Shown: positions 8,729 to 18,406, counted from the first letter of the stretch. The stretch: 64,000 bases of DNA from Barnesiella propionica (GCF_025567045.1 NZ_JAOQJK010000002.1:186001-250000), one strand, 5' to 3'. The notes: generated by a model not told the origin, from the letters alone. Translations and numbers: made by a program.

Positions 8729-11700
8729 ATGAGTATATATGAAGGTTCGGTTAATAAGCCGGTCATGACCTCCCTCTGCTTCCTGGCAGTGGCTATTATG
8801 GGACTTTTCTCTTTGCAGAAACTCCCTATTGATTTGTACCCGGATATAGAGACTAATACCATTATGATAATGACGGCCTATCCGGGTGCCAGTGCGGCCG
8901 ATATAGAGACAAACGTTACCCGTCCTCTTGAAAATACGTTGAATGCTGTAAGTAATTTGAAGCATATTTCTTCGAAGTCCAGAGAGAATATATCGTTGAT
9001 TACTTTGGAATTCGAGTTCGGTAACGATATAGATGTGATAACTAATGATGTGCGGGATAAACTGGATATGGTGAAATCGGATTTGCCGGATGATGCAGAG
9101 AATCCTATTATATTTAAGTTCAGTACGGATATGATACCTATCGTATTGCTCTCTGTACAGGCGAATGAAAGTATGCCCGCATTGTATAAGATACTGGATG
9201 AAAAAGTGGCAAACCCTCTTGCCCGTATCAGCGGAGTAGGTTCTGTCTCTATCAGTGGTGCGCCGAAACGGGAAATACAGGTTTATGTAGATCCGGTTCG
9301 TTTGGAAGCTTATAATCTTTCGGTGGAGACAATTGCTTCCATAATCGGGGCAGAGAACCGCAATGTGCCGGGTGGTAGCTTTGATATTGGTTCTGAAACG
9401 TATTCTTTACGTGTACAAGGCGAATTTGCCGATGCGTCTCAGATGAAAGATATTGTAGTAGGTGCTTATAACGGAAAACCGGTTTATTTGAGAGATGTTG
9501 CCCGTATTCACGATTCAGTCGAAGAACGCGCCCAAGAGAGTTATAATGACGGGGTACAAGGTGCTATGATTATCGTTCAGAAACAGTCGGGAGCCAATTC
9601 GGTTCAGATTTCCGAGGCGGTTCTGGCTGCTATGCCGAAATTGCAGAAAACATTACCAGCCGATGTGAAACTGGGTGTGATTGTCGATACATCCGATAAT
9701 ATCCGTAATACGATCAAGAGTTTGTACGATACGATTCGCGATGCACTGATCTTTGTGTCGTTGGTGGTGTTCCTCTTCTTGGGAAGATGGCGTGCAACGG
9801 CGATAATCATTATTACGATTCCGTTATCGTTGGTCGGCTCGTTTATCTATCTGGCGGTTTCGGGAGGTACCTTGAACATTATTTCGCTCTCTTCTTTGAC
9901 GATTGCAATCGGTATGGTTGTGGACGATGCGATTGTGGTGCTGGAGAATGTTACGACGCATATAGAAAGAGGTAGCGAACCTAAACAGGCTGCTATCCAT
10001 GGTACCAATGAAGTGGGGTTATCTGTTGTAGCTTCTACGTTGACTCTTATTGCCGTATTTTTCCCGTTGACAATGGTAACCGGTATGATGGGAGTGTTCT
10101 TCAAACAATTAGGATGGATGGTGACGATCATTATGATTATATCTATTATATGTGCTTTGTCACTTACTCCGATGATGTGTTCGAAAATGTTGCGTCTGCA
10201 GACCACACAATCTAAATTGTTTACGAAATTATATGGTCCGGTACAAAAAGGATTAGACGCTTTTGATAATTTTTATGAGCGGATGTTGAACTGGGCGCTC
10301 GGCCACCGTACGGTTATAATACTTTCGTGTATGCTTTTCTTCATCGGCAGCTTATTCTTGTTTAAATTCTTAGGTACGGAATTTATGCCTGTTCAGGACA
10401 ATGCCCGTATAGGTGTAACCGTAGAAATGCCTATCGGTACGCGAACCGAAATATCAAAGGATATTGCAGGTCGTTTGTACTCTCAATGGAAAGAGAAATA
10501 TCCCGAAATAAAGGTCTTGAACTATACCGTCGGACAGGCTAGTACCGATAACGTCTTTGCATCGATGAGCGATAACGGTTCACATATTATTACTTTTAAT
10601 ATCAGTCTTACAGATCCGGATCAGAGAAAACGCGGACTGGAAGAAATATGTGATATGATGCGTCAAGATTTATCCAAATATCCCGAAATACGTAAATCCC
10701 AGGTAAATCTGGGAGGTGGTATGGGAGGAAGCATGGGAGGGCAGGCTACTCTCGATTATGAAATATACGGTTATAATTTTGCGGAATCGGATAGCGTGGC
10801 GTCTCAGTTGCAAACTTTATTGAAAAGAATAGAGGGGGTTTCGGAAGTACGTATTAGTCGTGGAGACTACCAGCCCGAATATCAGGTTGATTTCGACAGG
10901 GAAAAACTGGCCTTGAATGGTTTGAATTTGGGTACGGCGGCATCCTATTTGAGAAACCGTATCAATGGCGCTACTGCCTCGAAATTCCGGGAAGAGGGTG
11001 ATGAGTACGACATCAAAGTGATGTATGCACCTGAATACCGTACTTCTATTGAGGATATTGAGAACATTATGATCTATAATGCTCAGGGCAAAGGGGTGCG
11101 CCTTAAAGAAGTAGGAACAGTGGTTGAACGTTTCGCACCTCCTACGATTGAACGTAAGGACCGTGAACGTATCAATACGGTATCGGCTATTATATCCGGA
11201 GCGGCCATGAGTGACGTTATAAAAGAAGCTCAGGTAAAAATAGACAAGCTGCATTTACCGTCGGGCATAAATATTCAATTGTCCGGTACGTTTGAAGATC
11301 AACAGGATTCTTTTAGTGATCTCGGGGTATTGGCGATATTGATTATTATTCTCGTATATATTGTTATGGCGGCACAGTTCGAGTCTCTGGTATATCCGTT
11401 TATCCTGATGTTCTCTATTCCGTTTGCAATTTCCGGTGTATTGATTGCCTTGTTTATCACCGGAAATACCTTTAATGTCATGTCTATGATCGGCGCTATT
11501 ATGCTTATTGGTATTGTGGTGAAGAACGGTATCGTGCTTATCGACTATATATCCTTGAATAGAGAAAGGGGAATGGCTGTTTTAGGAGCCGTTGTTAAAG
11601 GCGGAAAATCTCGTTTGCGTCCTGTAGTTATGACTACCCTGACTACGATCCTGGGTATGGTACCTATGGCTATAGGAGGCGGACAGGGTTCTGAAATGTG

Positions 11701-11854
11701 GCAGCCTATGGGTATCGCTGTGATTGGAGGTCTTACTGTCTCCACTGTATTGACTTTGATTTTCGTTCCGGTAGCGTATTGTGTATTTGCCGGTATTGGG
11801 GTAAAACGAAGCAGAAGGAAACACAGGAAATCATTAAGAGTGGTAAGTGAATAA
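8729..11854 (+). CDS. RND efflux pump inner-membrane permease (HAE1/AcrB family)
   Basis: At 1041 residues this is a full-length HAE1 transporter with an AcrB-like topology: TM1 near residues 10-30, a first large periplasmic loop, TM2-7 (about 335-560), a second loop and TM8-12 (about 860-1020). The proton relay is intact: Asp399 and Asp400 in GMVVDDAIVVLEN (TM4) and Lys932 in GIVVKNGIVLIDY (TM10). A Gly/Met-rich stretch LGGGMGGSMGGQ sits in the second loop. It exports hydrophobic compounds using the proton gradient, with the adaptor and TolC proteins encoded just upstream. It appears fully functional. Confidence 0.96.
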   Translation: MSIYEGSVNKPVMTSLCFLAVAIMGLFSLQKLPIDLYPDIETNTIMIMTAYPGASAADIETNVTRPLENTLNAVSNLKHISSKSRENISLITLEFEFGNDIDVITNDVRDKLDMVKSDLPDDAENPIIFKFSTDMIPIVLLSVQANESMPALYKILDEKVANPLARISGVGSVSISGAPKREIQVYVDPVRLEAYNLSVETIASIIGAENRNVPGGSFDIGSETYSLRVQGEFADASQMKDIVVGAYNGKPVYLRDVARIHDSVEERAQESYNDGVQGAMIIVQKQSGANSVQISEAVLAAMPKLQKTLPADVKLGVIVDTSDNIRNTIKSLYDTIRDALIFVSLVVFLFLGRWRATAIIIITIPLSLVGSFIYLAVSGGTLNIISLSSLTIAIGMVVDDAIVVLENVTTHIERGSEPKQAAIHGTNEVGLSVVASTLTLIAVFFPLTMVTGMMGVFFKQLGWMVTIIMIISIICALSLTPMMCSKMLRLQTTQSKLFTKLYGPVQKGLDAFDNFYERMLNWALGHRTVIILSCMLFFIGSLFLFKFLGTEFMPVQDNARIGVTVEMPIGTRTEISKDIAGRLYSQWKEKYPEIKVLNYTVGQASTDNVFASMSDNGSHIITFNISLTDPDQRKRGLEEICDMMRQDLSKYPEIRKSQVNLGGGMGGSMGGQATLDYEIYGYNFAESDSVASQLQTLLKRIEGVSEVRISRGDYQPEYQVDFDREKLALNGLNLGTAASYLRNRINGATASKFREEGDEYDIKVMYAPEYRTSIEDIENIMIYNAQGKGVRLKEVGTVVERFAPPTIERKDRERINTVSAIISGAAMSDVIKEAQVKIDKLHLPSGINIQLSGTFEDQQDSFSDLGVLAILIIILVYIVMAAQFESLVYPFILMFSIPFAISGVLIALFITGNTFNVMSMIGAIMLIGIVVKNGIVLIDYISLNRERGMAVLGAVVKGGKSRLRPVVMTTLTTILGMVPMAIGGGQGSEMWQPMGIAVIGGLTVSTVLTLIFVPVAYCVFAGIGVKRSRRKHRKSLRVVSE

Positions 11855-11869
11855 AAATTTTAAACTTGA

Positions 11870-11915
11870 GGAGCCGGCGGCAGTTGTCCGCTTCAAAGAC
11901 AATACCGTCGGTTTC
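11870..11915 (+). other. Imperfect stem-loop between the RND pump gene and the PG0541-like gene
   Basis: GGAGCCGGCGGCAGTTGTC and GACAATACCGTCGGTTTCC pair imperfectly around a 9-nt loop, followed by TTTAT. It fills the 82-nt gap and could attenuate or process the mRNA so that the small distal gene is expressed at a different level. Confidence 0.45.
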
Positions 11916-11936
11916 CTTTATAATGGTATATAAACA

Positions 11937-12230
11937 ATGAAATCGGTATTAATAACATTTGACCAGGCTCATTACGAAAATATTGTGGATTTACTGGATA
12001 AAAGTAATTGCAGGGGGTTCTCTCATCTTCCTATGGTAAGAGGAAGAGGTTCTAAAACAGGCGATCCTCACTTCGGAAATCATGCGTGGCCTTCTATGTG
12101 TTCTGCTATTATTACTATAGTTGAAGATGATCGTGTGAAAAATTTATTGGAACGGCTCCGTGAGATAGATAAAGCTAAAGAGCAATTGGGACTTAGAGCT
12201 TTTGTCTGGGATATAGAAGATTCTATTTGA
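11937..12230 (+). CDS. PG0541-family transporter-associated protein, PII-like fold
   Basis: This 97-residue soluble protein has no signal peptide or membrane segment. The pattern of a short strand (SVLITFD), a helix (YENIVDLLDKSN), a GFSHLPMVRGRGSKTG loop, a SAIITIV strand and a helix (VKNLLERLREI) resembles PII/DUF3240-like ferredoxin folds. It is the last gene of the efflux operon, as in the PG0541 locus of Porphyromonas gingivalis. PII-like proteins often bind a small ligand and a membrane transporter, so a sensing or gating role for the RND pump is a reasonable inference. No function is established from the sequence. Confidence 0.8.
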   Translation: MKSVLITFDQAHYENIVDLLDKSNCRGFSHLPMVRGRGSKTGDPHFGNHAWPSMCSAIITIVEDDRVKNLLERLREIDKAKEQLGLRAFVWDIEDSI

Positions 12231-12257
12231 CAGATATTCAATTTTTATTGTATAGAA

Positions 12258-12293
12258 CTCCGGCTTTTTGTCGAGAAATAGCCGGAGATTTTT
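12258..12293 (+). terminator. Rho-independent terminator of the efflux operon
   Basis: CTCCGGCT (12258-12265) pairs with AGCCGGAG (12280-12287) and is followed by ATTTTTTAT. It closes the TetR-RND-PG0541 transcription unit. Confidence 0.88.
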
Positions 12294-12329
12294 TATGGGA
12301 TAATGAATCACGTTCTATTTCTTATGTAT

Positions 12330-12360
12330 TTTTTAGTTTATATAAAATTGATTATCTTCG
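12330..12360 (+). promoter_or_regulatory. Promoter of the MaoC-like gene
   Basis: TTTT (12330-12333), 19 nt, then TATCTTCG (12353-12360) resembles TTTG-N19-TAnnTTTG with one mismatch in each box. Transcription would begin near 12367, which argues against translation from an upstream TTG at 12361. Confidence 0.5.
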
Positions 12361-12426
12361 TTGCCGGAAATAAGATTCGGATACAAGAAAAAAGAAATTT
12401 TTAAAGATATAAACAATCAGATAATT

Positions 12427-12891
12427 ATGGATAAATTAGTTATCAATAGCTTTGAAGAATTTGAACAATACGTGGGGAAAGAGTTGGGGACATCTGACTA
12501 TATTAAAGTTACCCAAGAACAAATCGATAAATTTGCCGATGCCACATTAGATCATCAATGGATACATGTGGATGCGGAAAGGGCTAAAACCGATAGTCCG
12601 TATCATTCGACAATAGCTCACGGATATCTCAATCTTTCCCTGTTGCCTTATCTATGGAATCAGATTATAGAGGTGAACAATATCAAGATGCTGGTTAATT
12701 ACGGGATTGAAAAGCTTAGATTTAATCAGGCCGTTTTGGTTGATAGTGAAGTACGTATACGCGCTAAGCTGCTTTCTCTGGTAAATCTTCGCGGCATAGC
12801 AAAGGCGGAAATACAGGTGTCTTTGGAGATAAAGGACTGTAAAAAAAACGCATTGGATGCGACAGTGGTATTCCTTTATCATTTTAATTAG
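12427..12891 (+). CDS. MaoC-like (R)-specific enoyl-CoA hydratase/dehydratase
   Basis: The 154-residue protein is a single hot-dog MaoC domain. The hydratase signature is clear: ADATLDHQWIHVDAERA followed by STIAHGYLNLSLLP, containing the Asp and His of the catalytic dyad. Such proteins hydrate trans-2-enoyl-CoA to the (R)-3-hydroxy form in fatty acid metabolism. The ATG at 12427 is chosen because an in-frame TTG at 12361 would lie upstream of the predicted transcript start and add an unconserved tail. It stands alone between the efflux operon and a convergent ABC transporter, so context gives no pathway. Confidence 0.85.
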   Translation: MDKLVINSFEEFEQYVGKELGTSDYIKVTQEQIDKFADATLDHQWIHVDAERAKTDSPYHSTIAHGYLNLSLLPYLWNQIIEVNNIKMLVNYGIEKLRFNQAVLVDSEVRIRAKLLSLVNLRGIAKAEIQVSLEIKDCKKNALDATVVFLYHFN

Positions 12892-12910
12892 TAAGAAATT
12901 TAAAAAATAT

Positions 12911-12949
12911 AAAAAAGGTACGGGATCATATGTTTTCCGTACCTTTTTT
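12911..12949. terminator. Bidirectional terminator between maoC-like and fetB-like genes
   Basis: AAAAAAGGTACGG (12911-12923) pairs with CCGTACCTTTTTT (12937-12949), giving A- and T-flanked arms suited to both directions. It lies between convergent genes. Confidence 0.9.
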
Positions 12950-12953
12950 ATAT

Positions 12954-13730
12954 TTAGAATTTTTTCATGCCGAATTCGTCAAATGCCCGGCGGGAAGAAG
13001 TCCATAAAGTAATTAAGACAGATATGAGGGAAGATGCGAAAATGGTGACCATGAGCATGATCTGGTATTTGATAGCCACGTTCGGGCTGCTGCCGCCCAG
13101 AATTTGTCCGGTCATTGTGCCCGGTAAAGCGATAAGCCCCATAACAGCCATGGATGCTATCGTCGGATTGAATGATTTTATAAGAGCCTCTTTCATAAAA
13201 GGAGATAAAGCTTCGTTTTTGCTGGCACCGTTTCCGAGTAGATAAAAATATAGTTGACGTTCCCTGTCTATACTTCCGTAAAAGGCATTTAGAGCGATTA
13301 CATTAGCCGAAAGCATATTTCCTAATATCATACCGCTAATGGGAATAAAATAGCGGGCTTCCAAAAGATTGGGCGGACGTATGACAACTCCCAGGAAATA
13401 TATATCAATGAAAAATAAAGCACATAGAAAAGCTGAGATAACAGGGGTTAGTAGTTGGCGGACGGGTAATTTTGTCCGTTGTAATATGGTGTAAGATGCT
13501 ATCCCTATCATGATCAGTACCCAAAGTATGTTGATATATATATTGTTCCAGGTAAACAAATATTCCAGATAAAAACCGATGAAGAATAATTGTACCGTCA
13601 TGCGTACCGCCGCAATGATAGTTTCTCTTATAAGTCCGGTGCGATAATAATACAGGAAATATAAGGGAATAAGCAATAGTAAAAATCCCAGGAGCATATG
13701 TATATAGCTTATATCTATGGTCGAGGTCAT
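12954..13730 (-). CDS. ABC transporter permease, FetB family (UPF0014)
   Basis: The 258-residue membrane protein has about seven hydrophobic segments and the UPF0014 hallmarks: RTTIQ-like RMTVQLFFIGFYLEYLF, an ISGMILGNMLSANVIALN core, and MMGLIALPGTMTGQILGG-like VMGLIALPGTMTGQILGG. FetB pairs with the ATPase FetA to export iron and protect against peroxide in E. coli. The matching ATPase gene lies 3 nt upstream, supporting a two-gene exporter. Substrate specificity for iron is inferred from the family. Confidence 0.88.
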   Translation of the reverse strand: MTSTIDISYIHMLLGFLLLLIPLYFLYYYRTGLIRETIIAAVRMTVQLFFIGFYLEYLFTWNNIYINILWVLIMIGIASYTILQRTKLPVRQLLTPVISAFLCALFFIDIYFLGVVIRPPNLLEARYFIPISGMILGNMLSANVIALNAFYGSIDRERQLYFYLLGNGASKNEALSPFMKEALIKSFNPTIASMAVMGLIALPGTMTGQILGGSSPNVAIKYQIMLMVTIFASSLISVLITLWTSSRRAFDEFGMKKF

Positions 13731-13733
13731 ATT

Positions 13734-14354
13734 TCAATCTCCTATTTTTATTTTTTGTCCGAATGATTCGATAAAACGGGAATCGTGCGATACCATTACG
13801 ACGGTAGCATTCATTTTATCGTTAATAAAATTGACAGTACGGTCTACCGATTCGTGATCTAAAGCGGAAGTCGGTTCGTCCAGCAACACTATTTTCTTTT
13901 TTAAAAGGGCCGTAATAATAAGCATAACCCGTTGTCGCTGTCCTCCTGATATTTCAGAAGGACGTTTAGTATATACATTATGTTCCAATGCGAGAGAGTC
14001 GAAATATTCCATTAAGACAGATTTTGCAGGCAGGTTGTTTCTGTTGGAGCGCAACCGGAACGGGGATTCTATCATTTCTTTTACAGTCTCGAAAGGCAGA
14101 TAGAATTCCTGCGGCAGCCATGCTATATTCTTTCGTATTTCATTAATGTGAAGCGGAACTACCGGATATTCCATAACTTTTATGGTTCCCGATGAAGGCC
14201 GGATAAACCCTGCTATAGAAGTGAGAAGGGTGCTTTTCCCTTGACCCGAAGGTCCGAAAAGCACCGCTTTTTCTCCTTCTTTGACAGAGTATGAGAAATG
14301 TTCTATCAAAGGTTTGCCGTCATATATGAACGTGACGTCGTCGAATGTGATCAT
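13734..14354 (-). CDS. ABC transporter ATP-binding protein, FetA-like
   Basis: The compact 206-residue ATPase contains Walker A (GPSGQGKST), a Q-loop (AWLPQEFYLP), the ABC signature (SGGQRQRV), Walker B with the catalytic Glu (IVLLDEPTSALD) and the switch His (VMVSHD). It overlaps the upstream S9 peptidase stop by 4 nt and precedes the FetB-like permease by 3 nt, so the three genes are translationally coupled. Together with the permease it should form an iron or other metal exporter. Confidence 0.9.
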   Translation of the reverse strand: MITFDDVTFIYDGKPLIEHFSYSVKEGEKAVLFGPSGQGKSTLLTSIAGFIRPSSGTIKVMEYPVVPLHINEIRKNIAWLPQEFYLPFETVKEMIESPFRLRSNRNNLPAKSVLMEYFDSLALEHNVYTKRPSEISGGQRQRVMLIITALLKKKIVLLDEPTSALDHESVDRTVNFINDKMNATVVMVSHDSRFIESFGQKIKIGD

Positions 14355-16474
14355 TTGGTTTCTTCAGTTTTATTATCTGTAGCCTGTGGTTTTAACCAGC
14401 GGTCTAGCCAGCGGAAGAAAATACGTTGCCACAACACGGCATTTTGTGGTTGTGCTACCCAGTGAGTTTCATCCGGAAATATCAGCATTTCGGCAGGTAT
14501 TCCTCGTAATTTGGCGGCATTGAAAGCCGACATACCCTGTGATGCAAGGATGCGGAAATCGTGTTCACCGTGTATCACAAGGATGGGTGTATCCCATTTA
14601 TCAATGAATTTATGGGGCGAATTGGCATACGTACGCTGTGCTACGGCATTGTTTTTGTCCCAGTACGGGCCTCCCAGATCCCAGTTGGCGAACCACATTT
14701 CTTCGGTCTCTACATATTGTTGTTCGAGATTGAAGATTCCTGCATGGGCGATGAATGCTTTAAAGCGTTTGTCATGATGTCCGGCCAGCCAGTATACCGA
14801 AAAACCTCCGTAGCTGGCTCCTATAGCACCCAGATTGTCTTTTTCCACATAACTTTCTTTAGCCATTTCATCTATGGCGCTCAGGTAATCTTTCATATTC
14901 TGTCCTCCGTAATCTCCGCTTATTTGTTCCAGCCACTCTTGTCCGAAACCATACAGACCTCGGCGGTTAGGCGCGACTACGATATAGCCATTGGCGGCCA
15001 TCATTTGCAAGTTCCAGCGATATGACCAGAATTGGCTGACAGGGCTTTGGGGGCCTCCCTGACAATAGAGCAGCGTAGGATATTTTTTGTTGGGATCGAA
15101 GTTCGGCGGGTATACTATCCAGGTAAGCATTTTTTTATTGTCGGTAGTAGGGATCCAGCGTTCTTCCACTTTTCCCATTGTGAGCTGGTCGAGTATTTCT
15201 TTATTTTCGAAAGATATTTCTTTCGCCTCTTTGGACTGCAGATTGATATTATAAATTTCATCCGGTTGCGACAGAGAATGACGCATAGCTATGAGATTCT
15301 TATCATCTACCGGTGACAAGGAAGCATAGTCATAATAACCGGTAGTAATCTGTTCGATAGATTTATCGGATAATTTTACGTTGAAGATATGTTCTTCTCC
15401 CTGATATGCTGTGATGAAATAGATGGAATTGCCATCGGGGCTCCAGGAGAACATATCTACGCTGTAGTCAAAATTATCGGTGAGGTAATTTTTTTCGCCT
15501 GTTTCCAGATTCAGAATGAAAAGTCTGTTCTTGTCGCTTTCGTATCCGTCACGCTCCATGCTTGTCCATGCCATATATTTTCCATCCGGAGAGAACGAAG
15601 GATTTGTATCGTATCCCATCATCCCGACGGTGAGATTGACCGTATCTTTAGTTTCCGGAGTATAAAGGTAAATATCTGAATTGGTCGACAAAGCATAATC
15701 TTTTCCAGTCTTTTTCCGGCTGGTATATGCTATTTTCTTACTGTCGGGAGTCCAGGAAAAAGATTCAACTCCGCCAAAAGGTTTCATCGGAGATTCATAC
15801 GGTTCTCCTTCCATAATGTCGGTAATACCAGTGAGTGCGTTACCGTCGAATACAGCGATGTAAGGATGAGGAATTTCATCTACCCATTCGTCCCAGTGTT
15901 TGTACATCAGGTCGTCGATAACACGGCCGGTAGCTTTGGGCAGGTCCGGGTATATATCACCGGCTTTGTCGGTTGCTTTTATATTGGCGATGAAAAGGAT
16001 TTTTTTCTCGTCCGGGGAAAAGAGAAATCCCTGAATATCTTTTTCGTAATTACTGATTTGTTTTCGGTTACTGCCATCGGCATTCATTACCCATATTTGA
16101 GAAGAACCGCTTTCAGGAGAAAGAAAGGCGATTTTTTTACCACCGTCAATCCATACCGCATTTTGTTCTGATGTGGAGGTATTGGTAAGTTGTTTTTTAT
16201 CGCTGCCGTCGGTGTTCATGACGAACAAGTCGCGATTGCTTTTGTTTTCTTCGACGCTAACATAAGTGACGCCGTAAAGTATTTTTTGTTTATCCGGTGA
16301 AACGACCGGTTCGCTGATACGCCCGAAAGACATAAGTATCTCCGGTGTCATTATACCGTTCTCAACGGTAATGTTGCGCTTTCCGATAACTCCCGTATCG
16401 GTTTTGTCCTGCGTGTGACAGGCCGTGAGTAATAATGCTCCTGCCATCATAAAACTGTTTAGATATGTGTTCAT
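14351..16474 (-). CDS. S9 family peptidase, dipeptidyl-peptidase 5-like lipoprotein
   Basis: The 707-residue protein begins with a lipoprotein signal (MNTYLNSFMM..., lipobox LLTAC) and a TolB/WD40-like propeller with repeated FSPDGK/WSPDG blades (about 50-420). The C-terminal hydrolase domain has the triad Ser554 (GASYGGFS), Asp639 (IHGEHDFR) and His671 (DETHWV). The arrangement matches DPP5 of Porphyromonas, which removes dipeptides with hydrophobic or Ala residues at P1. It probably feeds dipeptides to an asaccharolytic or mixed metabolism. It is encoded 13 nt after ygiQ and overlaps the FetA-like gene by 4 nt. Confidence 0.9.
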   Translation of the reverse strand: MNTYLNSFMMAGALLLTACHTQDKTDTGVIGKRNITVENGIMTPEILMSFGRISEPVVSPDKQKILYGVTYVSVEENKSNRDLFVMNTDGSDKKQLTNTSTSEQNAVWIDGGKKIAFLSPESGSSQIWVMNADGSNRKQISNYEKDIQGFLFSPDEKKILFIANIKATDKAGDIYPDLPKATGRVIDDLMYKHWDEWVDEIPHPYIAVFDGNALTGITDIMEGEPYESPMKPFGGVESFSWTPDSKKIAYTSRKKTGKDYALSTNSDIYLYTPETKDTVNLTVGMMGYDTNPSFSPDGKYMAWTSMERDGYESDKNRLFILNLETGEKNYLTDNFDYSVDMFSWSPDGNSIYFITAYQGEEHIFNVKLSDKSIEQITTGYYDYASLSPVDDKNLIAMRHSLSQPDEIYNINLQSKEAKEISFENKEILDQLTMGKVEERWIPTTDNKKMLTWIVYPPNFDPNKKYPTLLYCQGGPQSPVSQFWSYRWNLQMMAANGYIVVAPNRRGLYGFGQEWLEQISGDYGGQNMKDYLSAIDEMAKESYVEKDNLGAIGASYGGFSVYWLAGHHDKRFKAFIAHAGIFNLEQQYVETEEMWFANWDLGGPYWDKNNAVAQRTYANSPHKFIDKWDTPILVIHGEHDFRILASQGMSAFNAAKLRGIPAEMLIFPDETHWVAQPQNAVLWQRIFFRWLDRWLKPQATDNKTEETK

Positions 16475-16487
16475 TGTCTCTAAAAAA

Positions 16488-18389
16488 TTATTTATGTCTT
16501 TTTTTCTTCTTTTCCCGTTCTTGTTTACTTTTTGGATTTATCCGTTCCGGCTCGATAGAAGTGTGCCCGTACAACTTTTGTAACAGGTCTGTACGATGCA
16601 TGCGTAATAAAGATTGCTGTATATCCTTTCTTTGTTCGGGGTGATACCAGAAAAAGTATTTTCTTTGCCCTAATTTTTCTTCTTTGGTTCGTGCAGTATA
16701 GATTTTTTCTCCGGTATAAGGATGATATCCGGTATAATATATTTCGGTTGCTAAGGTCATAGGGGTGGGAGTGAAATCCTGTACTTGCTCCAAATGGAAA
16801 TTCAGATTTTTTGTAATAGTTGCCAGTTCGGCCATATCTTCTTCCCTGCAACCCGGATGACTGGAAATAAAGTAGGGAACAATTTGTTGTTTCAACCCCT
16901 GTTCTTCATTGATAAGATCGAATGTCCGTTTAAAGTCTCCGAATAATTTAAAAGATGGTTTTCGCATTATTTCCAGAACTTTATCCGATGTATGTTCCGG
17001 TGCTACTTTGAGTCTGCCGGATACGTGCCGGGATATTAATTCTTCGGTATATTTTTTTGTGGAAATATTGATTTCGTCATCTTTGTGGCGATGTGTCAGT
17101 AAATCGTATCTTACTCCACTACCTATGAATGATTTTTTAATCCCTTTTAGGCTGTCTACAATCTTATATATGTCGAGGAGCGGAGTATGGTCGCTGTTCA
17201 GATTGGGACATACTACAGGATGCAGGCAGGATGGTTTTTTGCATTTTAAGCATATTTCCTGATTCTTGCCTTTCATTTTGTACATATTAGCCGAAGGACC
17301 TCCGAGATCGCTGATATATCCTTTGAAATCAGGCATCTCTATCAGAGATTTCACTTCTTTCAATATAGACTCTTTTGAACGGGAGGCAATGAATTTTCCC
17401 TGGTGTGCCGATATAGTACAGAAGGCACATCCTCCGAAACATCCCCGGTGCATATTAACCGAGAATTTTATCATTTCGAAGGCAGGTATGTTTTTACCTT
17501 TATAACGGGGATGAGGCAGGCGGGTGTAAGGCAGGTCGAATGATGCGTCTATTTCCTCCTCTGTCATAGGGGGAAATGGGGGATTAACTTTTATGACAGA
17601 GTTTTTATAGCGTTGCCACAATCGTTTTGCGTGATATTTGTTTGACTCTTCTTCGATATGTCTAAAGTTCCGGGATTGTTTCTTCCGGTCTTTCAAACAT
17701 TCTTCATGAGAAAATAAAACGATGTTATCTTCATCTTCGGTGCATAACGGCATTTTATCTGTGGATTGTATGACTGCAGTTTGTCTCAGATCGCAGATAT
17801 TTGCGAAAGATTCTCCGTTCTGCAAGCGATGTACCAGTTCACGTATAGGTTTTTCTCCCATACCGTAAATTAACAAATCTGCATTGCTTTCTGCCAGTAT
17901 GCCGGGCTTTAATTTATTCTGCCAGTAATCATAGTGGGTAAGTCTGCGTAAAGATGCTTCTATACCGCCGATTACGACCGGGATGCCGGGATATAGCTCT
18001 TTTAGAATCCGGGAGTATACAATAGTAGGGTAATCGGGTCTCATGCCGTATCGTCCGTCAGGGGTGTATGCGTCATCGGAGCGGAGCCGTTTGTTAGCCG
18101 TATAATGATTAACCATTGAATCCATTGCTCCGGCAGATATGCCAAAGAAAAGACGCGGGATTCCCAGTTTCTTAAAATCCCGGAGATCATCCCTCCAGTT
18201 AGGTTGAGGAACTATTGCTACCCGTAAGCCTTCAGCTTCCAGTATTCGTCCTATGACTGCTGCTCCGAAAGAGGGATGGTCTACATAAGCATCTCCTGAA
18301 AACAGGATAATATCCACGTAATCCCATCCTCGCATTTCAAGTTCTTTTTTCGTTGTGGGCAACCAGTCCTTAAGAGAATATTCTTTCAT
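16488..18389 (-). CDS. YgiQ family radical SAM protein
   Basis: The 633-residue protein carries an N-terminal B12-binding-like region (UPF0313), a radical SAM core with the CxxxCxxC cluster at Cys317, Cys321 and Cys324 (HRGCFGGCAFCTISAHQG), and a basic C-terminal tail (ERINPKSKQEREKKKKRHK). YgiQ proteins are widespread but their substrate is unknown. A second Cys-rich segment (CLKCKKPSCLHPVVCPN, about residues 375-395) may hold another metal site. The gene lies 17 nt after uvrB and 13 nt before the S9 peptidase. Confidence 0.93.
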   Translation of the reverse strand: MKEYSLKDWLPTTKKELEMRGWDYVDIILFSGDAYVDHPSFGAAVIGRILEAEGLRVAIVPQPNWRDDLRDFKKLGIPRLFFGISAGAMDSMVNHYTANKRLRSDDAYTPDGRYGMRPDYPTIVYSRILKELYPGIPVVIGGIEASLRRLTHYDYWQNKLKPGILAESNADLLIYGMGEKPIRELVHRLQNGESFANICDLRQTAVIQSTDKMPLCTEDEDNIVLFSHEECLKDRKKQSRNFRHIEEESNKYHAKRLWQRYKNSVIKVNPPFPPMTEEEIDASFDLPYTRLPHPRYKGKNIPAFEMIKFSVNMHRGCFGGCAFCTISAHQGKFIASRSKESILKEVKSLIEMPDFKGYISDLGGPSANMYKMKGKNQEICLKCKKPSCLHPVVCPNLNSDHTPLLDIYKIVDSLKGIKKSFIGSGVRYDLLTHRHKDDEINISTKKYTEELISRHVSGRLKVAPEHTSDKVLEIMRKPSFKLFGDFKRTFDLINEEQGLKQQIVPYFISSHPGCREEDMAELATITKNLNFHLEQVQDFTPTPMTLATEIYYTGYHPYTGEKIYTARTKEEKLGQRKYFFWYHPEQRKDIQQSLLRMHRTDLLQKLYGHTSIEPERINPKSKQEREKKKKRHK

Positions 18390-18406
18390 TTATATAGTTT
18401 GTTTCT

